A stretch of 64,000 nucleotides of DNA from assembly GCA_942491555.1 (NCBI GenBank), contig CALOBN010000002.1, positions 434,001 to 498,000 of the forward strand, in the 5' to 3' direction. The DNA comes from Marinihelvus sp942491555 (GTDB lineage Bacteria; Pseudomonadota; Gammaproteobacteria; Xanthomonadales; SZUA-36). Below the pieces are notes generated by a model. It was not told the DNA's origin. It saw only the letters and a list, made by a program, of their open reading frames with translations, and did not search any database. A program made the translations under genes and the position numbers. This document shows, one piece after another, positions 1-8,152 of this stretch (positions within the stretch are counted from its first letter, which is position 1; every line of letters begins with the position of its first letter).

Positions 1-998
1 GTGCGTTCCACGCGGACGCCGGAACTGGATTCATCCAACGGGTCGCGCCGCAGCCGGTGTCTCAGCGCCATCGGTGCAACTTCACGAACATGCTCGAGGG
101 TAACCTCGCTGGCGTCATAAAGCGCCGCCAGGGCCCGCGCAGCGCGCACCAGGGTAAGTTCGCCCCGCAGCCCGTCGGTCTCAAGGGCAATGCACAGCTC
201 CGTGATGCGCTCCATCATTTCATAGGACAGATCAGTGTCATTCAGGCGTTCGCGTGCGCGCCGGAGTTTGGCGCGCACCTGGCCCTCGCGGCTTGCCCAG
301 CGTTTCGCGAAAGCATCGCGGTCGCGTTCAAATTCTTCGCGCCGGCGGATAATCTCGATACGGTTTGCAATGTCGCGGGGCGTGCTGACCTCGACGGACA
401 GACCGAAACGGTCCAGCAGCTGTGGTCGCAAATCGCCTTCCTCGGGGTTACCGCTACCAACGAGCACAAAGCGCGCCGGGTGCCGCACACTGAGGCCTTC
501 CCGCTCCACAACATTTTCGCCGGAAGCGGCGACGTCGAGCAGCAGGTCGACAATGTGGTCTTCCAACAGGTTGACCTCATCGATATACAGGTAGCCGCGG
601 TTGGCCCGCGCGAGCAGGCCGGGTTCGAAGGCTTTCTCACCCCGAACCAGGGCACGCTCGAGGTCCAGGGCACCGACCACTCTGTCTTCGGTAACGCCAA
701 GGGGCAGATCCACGACGGGTACCCTTGCCGATTTGCCGCTGGGACGGGCCTGGCCGGAGCCGGGTGTACAGACGTCGCATGGGCATGCCACGTTCGGGTC
801 GCTATTGTACGGGCAGCCGGGGACCAGTTTCATGCGCGGTAACAGGCCGGTCATGGCCCGTACGGCGGTCGATTTGCCGGTACCCCGGTCACCAAAAACG
901 AGCACGCCGCCGATGGCGGGGTCAACAGCGGTCACCAGCAGGGCGAGTTTCATCTCGTCCTGCCCGACAATGGCAGAAAAGGGAAAAGCAGTACTCAT
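1..998 (-). CDS. bchI: Magnesium chelatase ATPase subunit I (3' end cut by window edge)
   Basis: BchI is the AAA+ motor that, with BchD and BchH, inserts Mg2+ into protoporphyrin IX, the first committed step of bacteriochlorophyll synthesis. Reading the minus strand from the ATG at 998 gives an open frame to the window edge (about 332 residues), so only a few C-terminal residues should be missing. Visible motifs are Walker A GDRGTGKST (residues 36-44), the chelatase-type insertion with CPYNSDPN and CPCDVC, Walker B YLYIDEVNLL, and VGSGNPEEGDLRPQLLDRFG. The start codon lies directly after the puhE stop, so it is the last gene of the bchF-to-bchI operon seen here. bchD would be expected beyond the left edge. 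Confidence 0.95.
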   Translation of the reverse strand, partial: MSTAFPFSAIVGQDEMKLALLVTAVDPAIGGVLVFGDRGTGKSTAVRAMTGLLPRMKLVPGCPYNSDPNVACPCDVCTPGSGQARPSGKSARVPVVDLPLGVTEDRVVGALDLERALVRGEKAFEPGLLARANRGYLYIDEVNLLEDHIVDLLLDVAASGENVVEREGLSVRHPARFVLVGSGNPEEGDLRPQLLDRFGLSVEVSTPRDIANRIEIIRRREEFERDRDAFAKRWASREGQVRAKLRRARERLNDTDLSYEMMERITELCIALETDGLRGELTLVRAARALAALYDASEVTLEHVREVAPMALRHRLRRDPLDESSSGVRVER

Positions 999-1805
999 TC
1001 AGGAACCCTGACTGGTGTTCAGTTTTACAGAATATTCGATACCCGCAGCGTTTTTACGGCCGGTGGCAAGTTTCCACAGCAGTTCGTCAGGAACGCGCAG
1101 GAACAACAGAACATGTTCGAGGATCGCCAGCCCAAGCATGGTGGCAACCAGGGTTAAACCCACCTGGTCAAGCGTACCGGGCCCGGCCTGTTCGGCGGTC
1201 CTGATCATCCAGAACAGCGCCAGTCCCGCAAACAACATGGAGACCGGGAACAGCGCATTCATGCGTGCGTTGTGAACATAGCTCGACAAATAGCGCATAT
1301 GTTCAGGCCAGAATTCTTCATGCAGATTGCGTACGCCAAAAAAGATATTCATCTTTGCCGACCAGCGCATAAGCCAGAAGGTCACGAACGTCAGCATGGC
1401 AATCTGATTCGCAGAATCCCAGGTCAGCCAGATCAGCGCCAGTGCGGTGACGATAATCGCCAGTTCGTGCCACAGGCTGGCTTTCACGCCGAGCACAAAC
1501 CGCCGGCTCATGGTCTCGTCCGGCGCACAAGCTTCCGGCCTTGGGCCGGTGACTGAACCCAGGAAGTAGCTCATCTCATGCCAGGCCCAAATCGCCAGGC
1601 CACCCGTGAATGCAAGATAGGCACCCATCGGGCTGGTCCATTGACGGGTTTCGATGATGAGCAAAATACCAACCACCGCCACAAGACTCATGGCCGCCAT
1701 GGTGACCCGGCATTTCGGCTCGGCTCTCTGGCTGCGCCACAGCAAAACCACGGTGGAAAGCCACCAGGTTCCCAGCGCGAACAATATCGGTGCGATGTAT
1801 TCCAA
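999..1805 (-). CDS. puhE: Photosynthetic complex assembly protein PuhE
   Basis: A 268-residue integral membrane protein of the DUF3623/PuhE family, which affects reaction-centre and light-harvesting complex assembly in purple bacteria; its molecular function is not settled. Several hydrophobic segments are evident, beginning with IAPILFALGTWWLSTVVLLW at the N-terminus. The only in-frame start after the acsF stop is TTG at 1805, which gives the usual family length, so a TTG start is accepted here. It lies 12 bases downstream of acsF and abuts bchI, as expected for a translationally coupled operon. Confidence 0.88.
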   Translation of the reverse strand: MEYIAPILFALGTWWLSTVVLLWRSQRAEPKCRVTMAAMSLVAVVGILLIIETRQWTSPMGAYLAFTGGLAIWAWHEMSYFLGSVTGPRPEACAPDETMSRRFVLGVKASLWHELAIIVTALALIWLTWDSANQIAMLTFVTFWLMRWSAKMNIFFGVRNLHEEFWPEHMRYLSSYVHNARMNALFPVSMLFAGLALFWMIRTAEQAGPGTLDQVGLTLVATMLGLAILEHVLLFLRVPDELLWKLATGRKNAAGIEYSVKLNTSQGS

Positions 1806-1817
1806 GCGCTGTGCCGC

Positions 1818-2897
1818 CTACCAGGTCGGAACCATGCGGACGTCTTCCGGCAGCTCGTTGTGAATGACCGGAAGCGTATACAAGCGCAGGAACGTGGCAC
1901 CGCCCGCGATGGACAGGCCAAACCGTTTGACAGCACCCACAATGCCACCCTGGGCTTTGGCTGCTTCAACAGCGGTGTTGATCTCGAGCAGCCGTGAGAG
2001 TCCCTTGCGGAATTTGGGGTTATCTGTATCCAGCGTTAATGGAAATACCTGCTTGGAAATTTCCGAGGTGATATCGAACACCTTGTAGTCGTATTCATCG
2101 GCATCCATGCCCATTGCAGCGTGCAGTTCCGGACGGCTGTGATCGCGAACATACATGGTGGCGTAGACTGCCAGCAGGAAGAAGCGGATCCACAGTTTGT
2201 TCGGGCCCTTGAGCAGTTCGGGCTGGGCTTTCATCATCAGCGCAAAGACCTCGCCGTGGCGAAACTCATCGTTGCACCAGTCCTCGAACCAGCGGAACAT
2301 CGGATGAAAGCGCAGTTCAGGGTGCTTCTCGAACTGGCGGAAGATCATGATGTATCTTGCGTAACCAATCTTCTCCGACAGATAAGTCGCATAGAAGACG
2401 TACTTTGGCTTGAAGAATTTATATTTCTTGTTCTTGCGCAGATGGTTCAGATTGACCTGCTTGTTGTAGTCACGCAGCGCCTTATTGATGAAACCCGCAT
2501 GCCGCGCCTCGTCGCGCGCCATGAACTCCATGGCTTCCTTGATATCCGGGTTGTCGATGGCCTTGGCGATGTTTTTATACAGAACGTGTCCGGAATATTC
2601 GGACGTCACGGAAGACACCATGAACTTGATGAACTCTTCGTGGAGCTCGGGCGAAAGTTCCCTGATCTCTGCGTTGAAAGCCTCATCGCGACGAAAGTGG
2701 TTCTGATTGGTGTCGTTACGGAACTCATCCATCAGCTTGTCCCAGTCCTCACGAACCGGTTCAACATTCAGGGCGTCCATCGCTTCCATGTCGGTCGTGT
2801 AGAAACGCGGTGTAAGCAGCGTCTCGGTTTTGGCGATCTTGGTGGATTCGTTGACTTCCACGGCGCCCTCAAGGGCATGGCTGGCTTCAGCGCTCAT
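1818..2897 (-). CDS. acsF: Aerobic Mg-protoporphyrin IX monomethyl ester oxidative cyclase AcsF
   Basis: Di-iron oxygenase (359 residues) that uses O2 to close the isocyclic ring E of bacteriochlorophyll. Two carboxylate-histidine iron-binding motifs are visible: DEARH at residues 129-133 and EFRH at 211-214, with a further candidate glutamate at E100. A GAGGAG ribosome binding site precedes the ATG, and the start overlaps the end of puhC by 11 bases. The O2-dependent enzyme fits an aerobic anoxygenic phototroph. The anaerobic, cobalamin-dependent alternative BchE is not in this window. The position between puhC and puhE is typical of proteobacterial photosynthesis clusters. Confidence 0.97.
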   Translation of the reverse strand: MSAEASHALEGAVEVNESTKIAKTETLLTPRFYTTDMEAMDALNVEPVREDWDKLMDEFRNDTNQNHFRRDEAFNAEIRELSPELHEEFIKFMVSSVTSEYSGHVLYKNIAKAIDNPDIKEAMEFMARDEARHAGFINKALRDYNKQVNLNHLRKNKKYKFFKPKYVFYATYLSEKIGYARYIMIFRQFEKHPELRFHPMFRWFEDWCNDEFRHGEVFALMMKAQPELLKGPNKLWIRFFLLAVYATMYVRDHSRPELHAAMGMDADEYDYKVFDITSEISKQVFPLTLDTDNPKFRKGLSRLLEINTAVEAAKAQGGIVGAVKRFGLSIAGGATFLRLYTLPVIHNELPEDVRMVPTW

Positions 2898-3429
2898 CTT
2901 CGTTACTCCTCGTTGCGCTCTGCGCTACGGTTGGCGCATCGCTCTCGGCGCTGCGCGTGATGGTTGATTCTTCGGGTAGATAGCTGGCGAAGACCAGTGC
3001 GTTGGTCTGGCCGAAGGCCCACAGGTCCACGGCCTGATCCGTTACCGGATCAATCAGCAACAGCTGCCCATTGGCATGCTTTTCAAGAACGAATGGTGTC
3101 TTGTCCAGACTGCCGTGCAGGCGACGGGACCGTACCAGGCCACGCAGGGTGGAGCGGACAAACCCGCTGCCGCCAACCTCAATGGTGGAGATCAGCTCAC
3201 CGCTGACCGCATCGCGGACCAGGACTTCCCCTTGCGGTGTGTCTTCAAATGCCAGTTGGCGCTCGGCGATCACCGTCGGCGCGGGCTTGGGCGGCATATT
3301 GGGCTTGGCGAACCATTGCATCCAGGCCGCCGATACCAGGCTGATCAGAACCAGCGAACTTGCTCCCAGCAACGGAAACAGGGGAAACGGTCGCTGGCCT
3401 TCAGCGAGGGTTTGATCATGATGCCCCAT
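2887..3429 (-). CDS. puhC: Photosynthetic complex assembly protein PuhC
   Basis: A 180-residue protein with a single N-terminal membrane anchor (FPLFPLLGASSLVLISLVSA) followed by a soluble domain, as expected for PuhC. PuhC is needed for normal assembly and reorganisation of the reaction centre-LH1 core in Rhodobacter. The sequence RQLAFEDTPQGEVLVRDAVS fits the family's conserved central part. It sits between puhB (2-base gap) and acsF (11-base overlap) in the canonical puhA-puhB-puhC-acsF order. The assignment rests on family resemblance plus this context. Confidence 0.9.
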   Translation of the reverse strand: MGHHDQTLAEGQRPFPLFPLLGASSLVLISLVSAAWMQWFAKPNMPPKPAPTVIAERQLAFEDTPQGEVLVRDAVSGELISTIEVGGSGFVRSTLRGLVRSRRLHGSLDKTPFVLEKHANGQLLLIDPVTDQAVDLWAFGQTNALVFASYLPEESTITRSAESDAPTVAQSATRSNEDER

Positions 3430-3431
3430 GG

Positions 3432-4094
3432 TCAGCCGGCACTCGCACTGAGGTTGCCAACGGCCTGTTCACGCTGCTCATTGCTGCTCGCAGAGTGACG
3501 CTGGGCACCCTTGAAGGTTACCAGGGCATCAGCAAGGGTTTCACCAACTTCCCGGGCATTTTCTACCGAGCGGATCATCGGCTGCACACGGCCCATTGAC
3601 CAGGGCCTTACATGCGGCCAGAGCATGATCCACGAAGGACGACTGCCTTTTTCCAAAGTGAGAGGCAGATCACCAATACCGCTATCCCTGACCCGCAGAT
3701 CGGCCGATTCGACCAGGGAGAAGGGCAGGTTGGTCGTAATGGGCAGTGTAACCCCGCAGCGGATAACCAGTCGCTGGTTGGTAATGGTATACATGGTTGA
3801 GCGTGCGGCGAGCCAGGCAAACAGGGTCAGGAATCCGACAGCCACCGCGGCGAGTCCGCCAAGGATGGCCGTGGAGACCAGAATATCCTGCATGGGTGCC
3901 GAGGCGTTGTTCTGAACAACAACCCGGGCACCGAGCAGCAAGGCAAAGTAAATGGCAAGCTTGCGAACATGCAGGCCGAAGATCGCCAGGTCCTTCCAAT
4001 CCGGTGAGCCCTGCCATCGGATTTGCTCCCCTTCGGGAAGCAAATCCGGCAGGCCCGGGATTGGCTCGTAGTCATGTTCACGAGTCAAACTCAT
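3432..4094 (-). CDS. puhB: Reaction centre assembly protein PuhB (PH-like domain)
   Basis: A 220-residue membrane protein. The N-terminus carries the PuhB-like phrase LPEGEQIRWQGSPDWKDLA, followed by two or three hydrophobic segments and a bacterial PH-like region with YTITNQRLVIRCGVTLPITT. PuhB is a dimeric assembly factor for the photosynthetic reaction centre. The start ATG overlaps the puhA stop by 4 bases (ATGA), so it is probably translated by coupling with puhA. Confidence 0.92.
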   Translation of the reverse strand: MSLTREHDYEPIPGLPDLLPEGEQIRWQGSPDWKDLAIFGLHVRKLAIYFALLLGARVVVQNNASAPMQDILVSTAILGGLAAVAVGFLTLFAWLAARSTMYTITNQRLVIRCGVTLPITTNLPFSLVESADLRVRDSGIGDLPLTLEKGSRPSWIMLWPHVRPWSMGRVQPMIRSVENAREVGETLADALVTFKGAQRHSASSNEQREQAVGNLSASAG

Positions 4095-4858
4095 ATCAAT
4101 GGTTCCGCCCGTTCATCATCGGCATACAGTGTACCGGCCCCAAAGTAGGCTGTGATCTTTTCTTCTTCCAGCATCGTAATCAGGTCGGGAGATGCGAGCT
4201 TCGGAATGTCCTTGAACTGATGAGCGTAAATGGCACGGACGGTGATCACCCGCTTCCACCGGTTAACCCGGGAGAAGTTAATCGGCAGCATGACATTGCT
4301 GCCGCCATCATTGAGGTCAACCTCGAAAAATACGATCAAAGGCTCAACCCGGTCGACCCAGATGTCTGCAACTGTTCCGGCAAGTTCTCCTCCGGAGCCA
4401 AAAACCTCCATGCCACGGGGATCGGGATCATTCTTGTCGACATGAAACTTCTCCAGGGTCCGCAAGGGCTTGAAGCGTGGCTCGCCGTGCATGGTCAGCT
4501 CCGGCTCATCCGGACGGTTGGCCCAGGAGCCAGGTCCGACACCATCAAGCATCGGGTTCTCACCCGTTGGCTCAAAGGGCGCACCAGGGTGTCCGGCTGT
4601 CGCTCGCAGTGGCAAATCTTCGCGCTCAAGCGGGCCGTCTCCGGGTAACTGCATCTCGCCACCATGTGGCTTCAAATAGGTCTTTGGTCCCGGCACGCCA
4701 GGAAAGCCCTGCACGGTCACACCATTCACATGATCTGACTCGAGCGGGTAGCCTTCGCGCTTGCTCTCGCGGTGCAGGTAGAACACCAGAAAAATAAAAA
4801 ACACCCAAAACAATGTAAAAATAATTTCGGTTAGGTCGATTGAGCTACTTAACCCCAT
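4091..4858 (-). CDS. puhA: Photosynthetic reaction centre H subunit
   Basis: The H subunit (255 residues) caps the cytoplasmic face of the L/M reaction centre and helps proton delivery to QB. It has one N-terminal transmembrane helix (IIFTLFWVFFIFLVFYLHRE), then a PRC-barrel-type cytoplasmic domain with DKNDPDPRGMEVFG and EVDLNDGGSNVMLPINFSR. A strong AGGAGG ribosome binding site lies upstream of the ATG at 4858. The L, M and cytochrome subunits (puf operon) are outside the window. Confidence 0.96.
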   Translation of the reverse strand: MGLSSSIDLTEIIFTLFWVFFIFLVFYLHRESKREGYPLESDHVNGVTVQGFPGVPGPKTYLKPHGGEMQLPGDGPLEREDLPLRATAGHPGAPFEPTGENPMLDGVGPGSWANRPDEPELTMHGEPRFKPLRTLEKFHVDKNDPDPRGMEVFGSGGELAGTVADIWVDRVEPLIVFFEVDLNDGGSNVMLPINFSRVNRWKRVITVRAIYAHQFKDIPKLASPDLITMLEEEKITAYFGAGTLYADDERAEPLI

Positions 4859-4884
4859 GACGGCGATCCTCCTCTGAACACAAC

Positions 4885-6321
4885 TCAGGTACCCGGGAAC
4901 TCGGCCAATCCGAGCCCGCGGTCATTAATTTCGTCTTCCCGTGCCGCGTGTCGTGCCAGCGGTCCGATAATGACTAGGGTGGTAAACAACAGTAATACTT
5001 CCACTTGGTAAACGAACGCGTACCCTGCAGCGGGTCCGGTCAGCGCGGGGCCAAGCGACCCGCTTTGAGCAAGATTGGTGACACCGTCGCGCAGCACGCC
5101 ACCCATGGCGATACCCAGTCCGGTGGCTGTCGCCTGCACCGCGCCCCAGGCGCCAAGTGCAATGCCGCTGGTGGTGCGGTTGGCGAGCCCCATGGCTGCG
5201 GTCAGTGTGCCGACTGAGAAAAAGCCGCCGCCCACTCCGATCAGAAAAACACCGATGCGGAAGGTTGCGGCAGACTGAATTGCGGCAACAACAGTTACCA
5301 GGGTCAGGCCCGCGATGCCGATCACGGCGCCATAGCCGGCCAGGCGGTGCGGGTCCATGCCACCGGCCAAAAACCGGGCTGATGCAAGAAATGACATCAA
5401 GGTGCCGCCGACGAATACCGCGGTCAGCAGGGTCGTGGACGACACGGAGAATCCGAGGATTTCTGCTCCAAACGGCTCCAGCAGGACATCCTGCATGGAG
5501 AAAGCGGCGGCACCAAAGGCCACGGCGACCAGCAAACGGCCTGCATTCTTCTGCTCCATGAGTTCGCGCCATGCCTCATCAAAGTAGCGGCGCGGGGCGC
5601 TCTTGTTTACATCCTGGTTAACCAGTGCTTCCTGTTTCCACAGTGCGATCAGGTTACAGGCAACGGTCACCATGGCAGCGCCCTGGATCACCTTGATCAG
5701 CAGCAGCTGGCTGAAGTCGCGCAGCAACCACCCGAAGATCAGGGCGCTGAAGAACATGCCGAGCAGCAGAGAAACAAACAACAGGGCAACCACGCGCGGC
5801 CGTGTCTCTTCGGGTGCCAGGTCGGTGGCCAGGGCCAGGCCGGCGGTTTGGGTGGTGTGCATGCCGGCACCCACCATCAGGAAGGCGAGGGTCGCAGCCG
5901 CTTGCCCGAGGCCCGGATGAGCCTGCGAGTCGCCGGACAGTAAAATCAGTGCGAAGGGCATGATGGCCAGCCCGCCAAACTGCAGCAGGGTGCCGAACCA
6001 GATGAACGGTACCCGCTTCCAGCCCAGGGCTGAGCGGTAGGTATCAGACTTAAAGCCGATTAAAGCGCGGAATGGGGCGAACAGGAGCGGCAGGGCCACC
6101 ATGAACGACACCATCCACACCGGTACCCCGAGCTCGACGATCATTACGCGGTTGAGTGTGCCGGTCAGCAGCACAACGGCCATGCCAACAGAAACCTGGA
6201 ACAGGGACAGGCGCAGCAGTCGACTCAGGGGCAAACTCTCGCTGGCCGCATCGGCAAACGGCAGCATCCCGGTGCCGATGCGGGTCCAGCCTTGTGCAAG
6301 TTTGCGGTTCAGGCCTTTCAT
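4885..6321 (-). CDS. lhaA: LhaA/PucC-family bacteriochlorophyll carrier (BCD family, MFS)
   Basis: A 478-residue polytopic membrane protein of the bacteriochlorophyll delivery family within the major facilitator superfamily. It begins with an LRLSLFQVSVGMAVVLLTGT-type motif and has about 12 hydrophobic segments. LhaA is required for light-harvesting complex 1 assembly, probably by presenting bacteriochlorophyll to apoproteins. Its place between bchM and puhA is the canonical LhaA position. The start overlaps the bchM stop by 4 bases. A second family member is encoded at 15173-16567. Confidence 0.93.
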   Translation of the reverse strand: MKGLNRKLAQGWTRIGTGMLPFADAASESLPLSRLLRLSLFQVSVGMAVVLLTGTLNRVMIVELGVPVWMVSFMVALPLLFAPFRALIGFKSDTYRSALGWKRVPFIWFGTLLQFGGLAIMPFALILLSGDSQAHPGLGQAAATLAFLMVGAGMHTTQTAGLALATDLAPEETRPRVVALLFVSLLLGMFFSALIFGWLLRDFSQLLLIKVIQGAAMVTVACNLIALWKQEALVNQDVNKSAPRRYFDEAWRELMEQKNAGRLLVAVAFGAAAFSMQDVLLEPFGAEILGFSVSSTTLLTAVFVGGTLMSFLASARFLAGGMDPHRLAGYGAVIGIAGLTLVTVVAAIQSAATFRIGVFLIGVGGGFFSVGTLTAAMGLANRTTSGIALGAWGAVQATATGLGIAMGGVLRDGVTNLAQSGSLGPALTGPAAGYAFVYQVEVLLLFTTLVIIGPLARHAAREDEINDRGLGLAEFPGT

Positions 6322-7025
6322 TCGTGACGCAACTCCAGTGCCTGCGAGGTATAAAAGCCGGCGCTCACTCTTTCTGTGCGCTCAGCCCTCCAGCCTTTGA
6401 AGGCTGGCAGGGATTGAATACCGGCCTGAAGTTTCTTTTCAGAGGCGGGTTCAATAAACGGCGCCCGGTGTTCGTTGGTGGGCAACAGGCGGCCGGTGAA
6501 GTGCATGAGTGAAAGCAATGGTGTGCGCGGTGCAAAGGTCGTCAGAACGCCTGTGCGCGCGTTTGCAGTCAGTGCTGCAATGGCATCGATCATGTCGTTG
6601 AGTTCGTAATGAATCAGCGAATCCATCGCCACCACGTAATCGAAGGGACCACCTTCAGCTGCCAGCATGTCACCGGCATGATATTCAATGCGCCCGCGCA
6701 ACGCCTCGGGCGTGCGCTCATGCGCAACCTCGAGCAGGGTGGCGGAAATATCTACCCCGGTAACCCGGGCGCCGCGTTCGGCAGCAATGACGGCCAGGGA
6801 ACCGGTCCCGCAGCCAGCGTCCAGCAAGGTCATGCCGGTCATGTCTTCCGGCAACCAGCTCAGCAGAATGTTGCGCATGCGGTCACGGCCGGCGCGCACG
6901 GTTGCTCGTACCCGGCCCACGGGTGCGTCGGATGTCAGACGCTCCCAGGCAGTCGCCGCGGTCCGATCAAAGTAATCGGTTAGTCGCTGCTTGCGTGCCG
7001 TATACGTGTTGGTCATATCGCCCAT
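6318..7025 (-). CDS. bchM: Mg-protoporphyrin IX methyltransferase BchM
   Basis: SAM-dependent enzyme (235 residues) that methylates the C13 propionate of Mg-protoporphyrin IX to make the AcsF substrate. The SAM-binding motif LLDAGCGTGSLAVIAAERGA (glycine loop at residues 71-75) is clear. The N-terminal YFDRTAATAWERLTSDAPVG and C-terminal ERVSAGFYTSQALELRHE are typical of BchM. ATG at 7025 is used; a second ATG three codons later is also possible. It lies 42 bases after bchL and is coupled to lhaA by an ATGA overlap. Confidence 0.96.
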   Translation of the reverse strand: MGDMTNTYTARKQRLTDYFDRTAATAWERLTSDAPVGRVRATVRAGRDRMRNILLSWLPEDMTGMTLLDAGCGTGSLAVIAAERGARVTGVDISATLLEVAHERTPEALRGRIEYHAGDMLAAEGGPFDYVVAMDSLIHYELNDMIDAIAALTANARTGVLTTFAPRTPLLSLMHFTGRLLPTNEHRAPFIEPASEKKLQAGIQSLPAFKGWRAERTERVSAGFYTSQALELRHE

Positions 7026-7067
7026 TCGTCGTGCTGTCCTGTTGGTGACCCCTGTGCCCTGACGGTT

Positions 7068-7982
7068 TCAGTCAAAACCCAGGAAATCGAAAATATCACG
7101 GTCTTTCATGGCCTTCGCGTAACTGGGGTCAATGCCGTCCCAGAGCGACTGGGCCAGGCGCATGTACTCAAGTTGCACCGCATCGAGTTCCGGTGAGCTT
7201 TCCATCTCAAACAGCGTGGACTTTTTCAGTCTGCTGCGTCGAATCACGTCAAGGTCCCGAAAATGGGCAATACGATTAAGGCCCACAAGATCATTGAATC
7301 CATCGATCTGGTCGGTGTCCGCGCTGCGATTGGCGATCACGCCGCCAAGCCGCACTTTGTAGTTTTTGGACTTGGCCTCGATTGCAGCGACGATCCGGTT
7401 CATGGCGAAAATCGAGTCAAAATCGTTGGCGGTGACAATCAGGGCCTGGTCAGCATGTTGCAGCGGCGCGGCAAAGCCACCACACACGACATCGCCGAGG
7501 ACGTCGAAGATCACCACATCGGTATCTTCAAGCAGGTGATGTTGTTTCAGCAGTTTAACGGTCTGGCCAACCACGTAGCCGCCGCAACCGGTTCCCGCCG
7601 GGGGCCCGCCGGCCTCAACACACATGACCCCGTTATAACCTTCATAAACGAAGTCCTCGGTGCGCAATTCCTCAGCGTGGAACTCAACTTCTTCCAGCGC
7701 GTCAATCACGGTCGGTACCAGGCTCTTGGTCAGGGTAAAGGTCGAGTCGTGCTTGGGGTCGCAACCAATTTGCAGAACCCGCTTGCCCAGCTTGGAGAAT
7801 GCGACAGACAGATTGGAGGATGTGGTTGACTTGCCAATTCCGCCCTTGCCGTACACTGCAAAAACCTTGGCGCCGGTAATGGCGTCTTCCGGATCCAGCG
7901 TGACCTGCACGCTGCCGGCACCATCCGGTGGCCCTTTAACGGTACGCAGTGGAATGGTGGGCGATTCTGAAATCTGACTCAT
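7068..7982 (-). CDS. bchL: Dark-operative protochlorophyllide reductase, iron protein BchL
   Basis: NifH-like ATPase (304 residues) that feeds electrons to BchNB for light-independent reduction of ring D of protochlorophyllide. The P-loop GKGGIGKST lies at residues 45-53. Cysteines in TGCGGYVVGQ and DVVCGGFAAPL ligate the bridging [4Fe-4S] cluster of the homodimer. The start overlaps by 4 bases (ATGA) with the stop of the short ORF that occupies the usual bchH position. A cobalamin-independent, oxygen-sensitive reductase like this is normal in proteobacterial phototrophs. Confidence 0.97.
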   Translation of the reverse strand: MSQISESPTIPLRTVKGPPDGAGSVQVTLDPEDAITGAKVFAVYGKGGIGKSTTSSNLSVAFSKLGKRVLQIGCDPKHDSTFTLTKSLVPTVIDALEEVEFHAEELRTEDFVYEGYNGVMCVEAGGPPAGTGCGGYVVGQTVKLLKQHHLLEDTDVVIFDVLGDVVCGGFAAPLQHADQALIVTANDFDSIFAMNRIVAAIEAKSKNYKVRLGGVIANRSADTDQIDGFNDLVGLNRIAHFRDLDVIRRSRLKKSTLFEMESSPELDAVQLEYMRLAQSLWDGIDPSYAKAMKDRDIFDFLGFD

Positions 7983-8152
7983 TGTGTTACGGCCTCCCTG
8001 AAGCCTTCATGGCGCTCACACACAATATGCAAGGCGGCATTGGATTCATCTGGTTGTTGAAGCGCATGAATTCGCTTGTCTGTCTGGCTCATCACCATGC
8101 CTTCCCGGATAAGGGCTGGCGTTATGCTCATTGAGATCTGCTCAGCGTGCAT
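7979..8152 (-). pseudogene. 57-codon ORF in the bchH position; possible in-frame deletion remnant of bchH
   Basis: A short minus-strand frame opens with ATG at 8152, inside the bchB 3' end (11-base overlap), and closes with TGA overlapping the bchL ATG (ATGA). These tight overlaps are what one expects at the two ends of bchH in the usual bchB-bchH-bchL order, yet bchH is normally about 3.6 kb. The product starts MHAEQISMSITPAL and ends CERHEGFREAVTQ. The end resembles the E-D-R-x-E-G tail I recall for BchH proteins, and ALHIV could be the beginning of the BchH N-terminal strand. I infer an internal in-frame deletion with a junction near 8018-8023. It could instead be an unrelated small protein. 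Assignment is tentative. Confidence 0.45.

Noticed and set aside
57..842. Long plus-strand ORF of 261 codons
   Set aside because: It is antisense to bchI, whose minus-strand frame shows complete AAA+ motifs. The plus-strand product has no recognisable family.
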